Shown: in pieces, positions 14,015 to 15,018 of the stretch
Numbering within the stretch: position 1 is the stretch's first letter
How the letters are laid out: each line of letters opens with the position of its first letter
Translations under genes and position numbers: made by a program
DNA from: Clostridiales bacterium
GTDB taxonomy: Bacteria > Bacillota > Clostridia > Lutisporales > Lutisporaceae
Assembly: GCA_012522255.1 (NCBI GenBank)
Contig: JAAYKT010000227.1
Coordinates: 1-15,018, forward strand
Reading direction: 5' to 3'
Length of the DNA stretch: 15,018 nucleotides
The notes under the pieces: model-generated
Told to the model about the DNA's origin: nothing
What the model saw: the letters and a program-made list of their open reading frames with translations, nothing else
Database searches by the model: none

Positions 14015-15018
14015 AATTATACAGTTACGTTCGACGCTAACGGCGGCGGGACTCCGTCGCATGCAAGTAAGGTTGTGACCTATGACAGTGTCTATGGCAT
14101 ATTAGCCACCGTCACCAGGGTGGATTACAATTTTAAGGGCTGGTTCACGACAGCATCCGGGGGCACAGAAATTACTGCCGCCGCACTAGTCAAAATCACC
14201 TCCGGCCAGACCCTTTATGCTCGGTGGGAGGAAAAACCACAGCTGACAATAACCGTGAACAGCGATTCCAAGGTATATGATGGAGCCGAACTAACAAATG
14301 CCGGCTGGGACCTGACCAGCGGAACCCTGGCAACAGGAGATAGTTTGGAAGTAACTGTAACCGGAAGCATTACAGATGCCGGAACAGCCGCCAATGCAGT
14401 CACCCTTGTCAAAATAATGCGTGGTACAACAGACGTGACTGAATACTACAACATAGATAAAGTAAATGGGCAGCTACAAATAACCAAGAGACCCGTGGTG
14501 CTGACAAGTGTAAGCACCTCCAAAACATATGACGGCGCCCCCTTAACAAAACCTGAGGTAACAATAACAGGGGACGGATTTGTAGCAGGGGAAGCGACAG
14601 CCTCGGCAACGGGCAGCGTAACTAAGGTGGGCAGTGTAGTTAATATCATAGTAATTAGCAAAGGTGCTAGCTATAAAGATACCAATTACGCAATTACCTG
14701 GCATCATGGCGATCTGAAAATAACGAAAAACACCGCCGCCATAGCAATAACAGCAGACAGTGGAACCTGGACCTACGACGGGCAGTTGCACAGCAAAGAT
14801 ACATATCAAACAACAGGTTTGCTAGTTGGGTTTCAAGCTGAGGCAGTCATAACAGGAGATATTACTGATTTTGGGACCGCCAGTAATATCGTGACAAGCT
14901 ATGTAATCAAGTTGGGAGAAGAAGATGTAACAAACCAGTTCGGCAATATAACAACCCACAATGGCACATTAGAAATAACCAAAAGGCCGCTTGGAATAAC
15001 AGCAGCAAGCGATTCCAA

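Larger units (their letters stand above)
10883..15018 (+). pseudogene. Giant secreted repeat protein (BspA-type LRR, MBG, InlB_B and YDG repeats), interrupted by an in-frame TAG; 3' end outside window
   Basis: A cell-surface or secreted protein. Residues 1-30 are a signal peptide (KKR, hydrophobic core, cleavage after ILA). An acidic Glu/Gly/Thr linker (about 150-195) follows. BspA-type leucine-rich repeats occupy about 255-395, with repeats such as LTSVAIPDSVTSIGKYTFGDC. Two MBG-like beta domains lie at about 459-616, four InlB_B/Flg_new repeats (NGG...GYTFxGW...LYAxW) at about 619-972, with a YQVLHYQQN/LKLYYDRN module (764-837) between the second and third. The TAG at 13814-13816 ends translation after 977 residues, but the frame continues without a stop to the window end with two more InlB_B units and three complete YDG/MBG-type repeats (KVYDG, KTYDG, WTYDG) plus the start of a fourth. 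The stop replaces the Tyr codon of the paralogous unit at 12975. The start has an AGGAGGG site. The product would lose any C-terminal cell-wall anchor, which would lie beyond the window. The DNA is richer in G+C than its neighbours. No catalytic domain is seen. Confidence 0.88.

Overview
The window looks like chromosomal DNA of a low-to-moderate G+C Firmicute, most likely an anaerobic member of the Clostridia. The signs are strong AGGAGG-type ribosome binding sites, sigma-A promoters, a T-box riboswitch in front of trpB, a MalT-like ATPase regulator, and a very large secreted protein with BspA-type leucine-rich repeats and InlB-type repeats. No tRNA, rRNA, CRISPR array, integrase or complete insertion sequence was seen.

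Left part (1-2790): the 3' remnant of a hemolysin III/TrhA-type membrane protein gene, then three unrelated small-domain genes on the + strand: a short DUF6557-like ORF, a DUF6933 + pRiA4b ORF-3-like protein, and a UPF0158-like protein. A roughly 112-bp diverged direct repeat (about 84% identical) lies just upstream of the last two. This is a modular layout reminiscent of the remains of toxin/immunity-type cassettes, but no toxin can be shown.

Middle part (2790-7560): an M20-family hydantoinase/carbamoylase-type amidohydrolase whose last codons and stop are supplied by a dispersed REP-like repeat; a flavin-binding PNPOx-like gene broken by one nonsense codon; an mntP manganese-exporter gene that has lost its first transmembrane segment and carries four Cys-rich decapeptide repeats in its cytoplasmic loop; and an intact trpB behind a promoter and a tryptophan-specific T-box (specifier UGG). 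trpB stands alone, without trpA, and ends at a good hairpin terminator. Three REP-like GACAGGGGGACGGGGGTACTG elements are scattered through 2.09-4.41 kb.

Right part (7559-15018): a large MalT-like (STAND ATPase + helical repeats + winged-helix/BTAD-like) transcriptional regulator on the minus strand. Divergent from it are a 77-residue Cys-rich protein and, 38 bp downstream, a giant secreted repeat protein that runs off the window. That gene is interrupted at 13814 by an in-frame TAG, but its frame stays open for the remaining 1.2 kb with the same domain types. The regulator is a natural candidate to control the divergent pair.

At least four genes here are broken or truncated (hemolysin III, PNPOx, mntP, the surface protein) and one has a repeat-altered end, so the region shows ongoing gene decay. 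I see no clear candidate for a complete new defence or metabolic system. The best leads are the repeat-flanked cassettes, the Cys-repeat MntP, the TAG-interrupted surface protein with its regulator, and the solitary T-box-controlled trpB.
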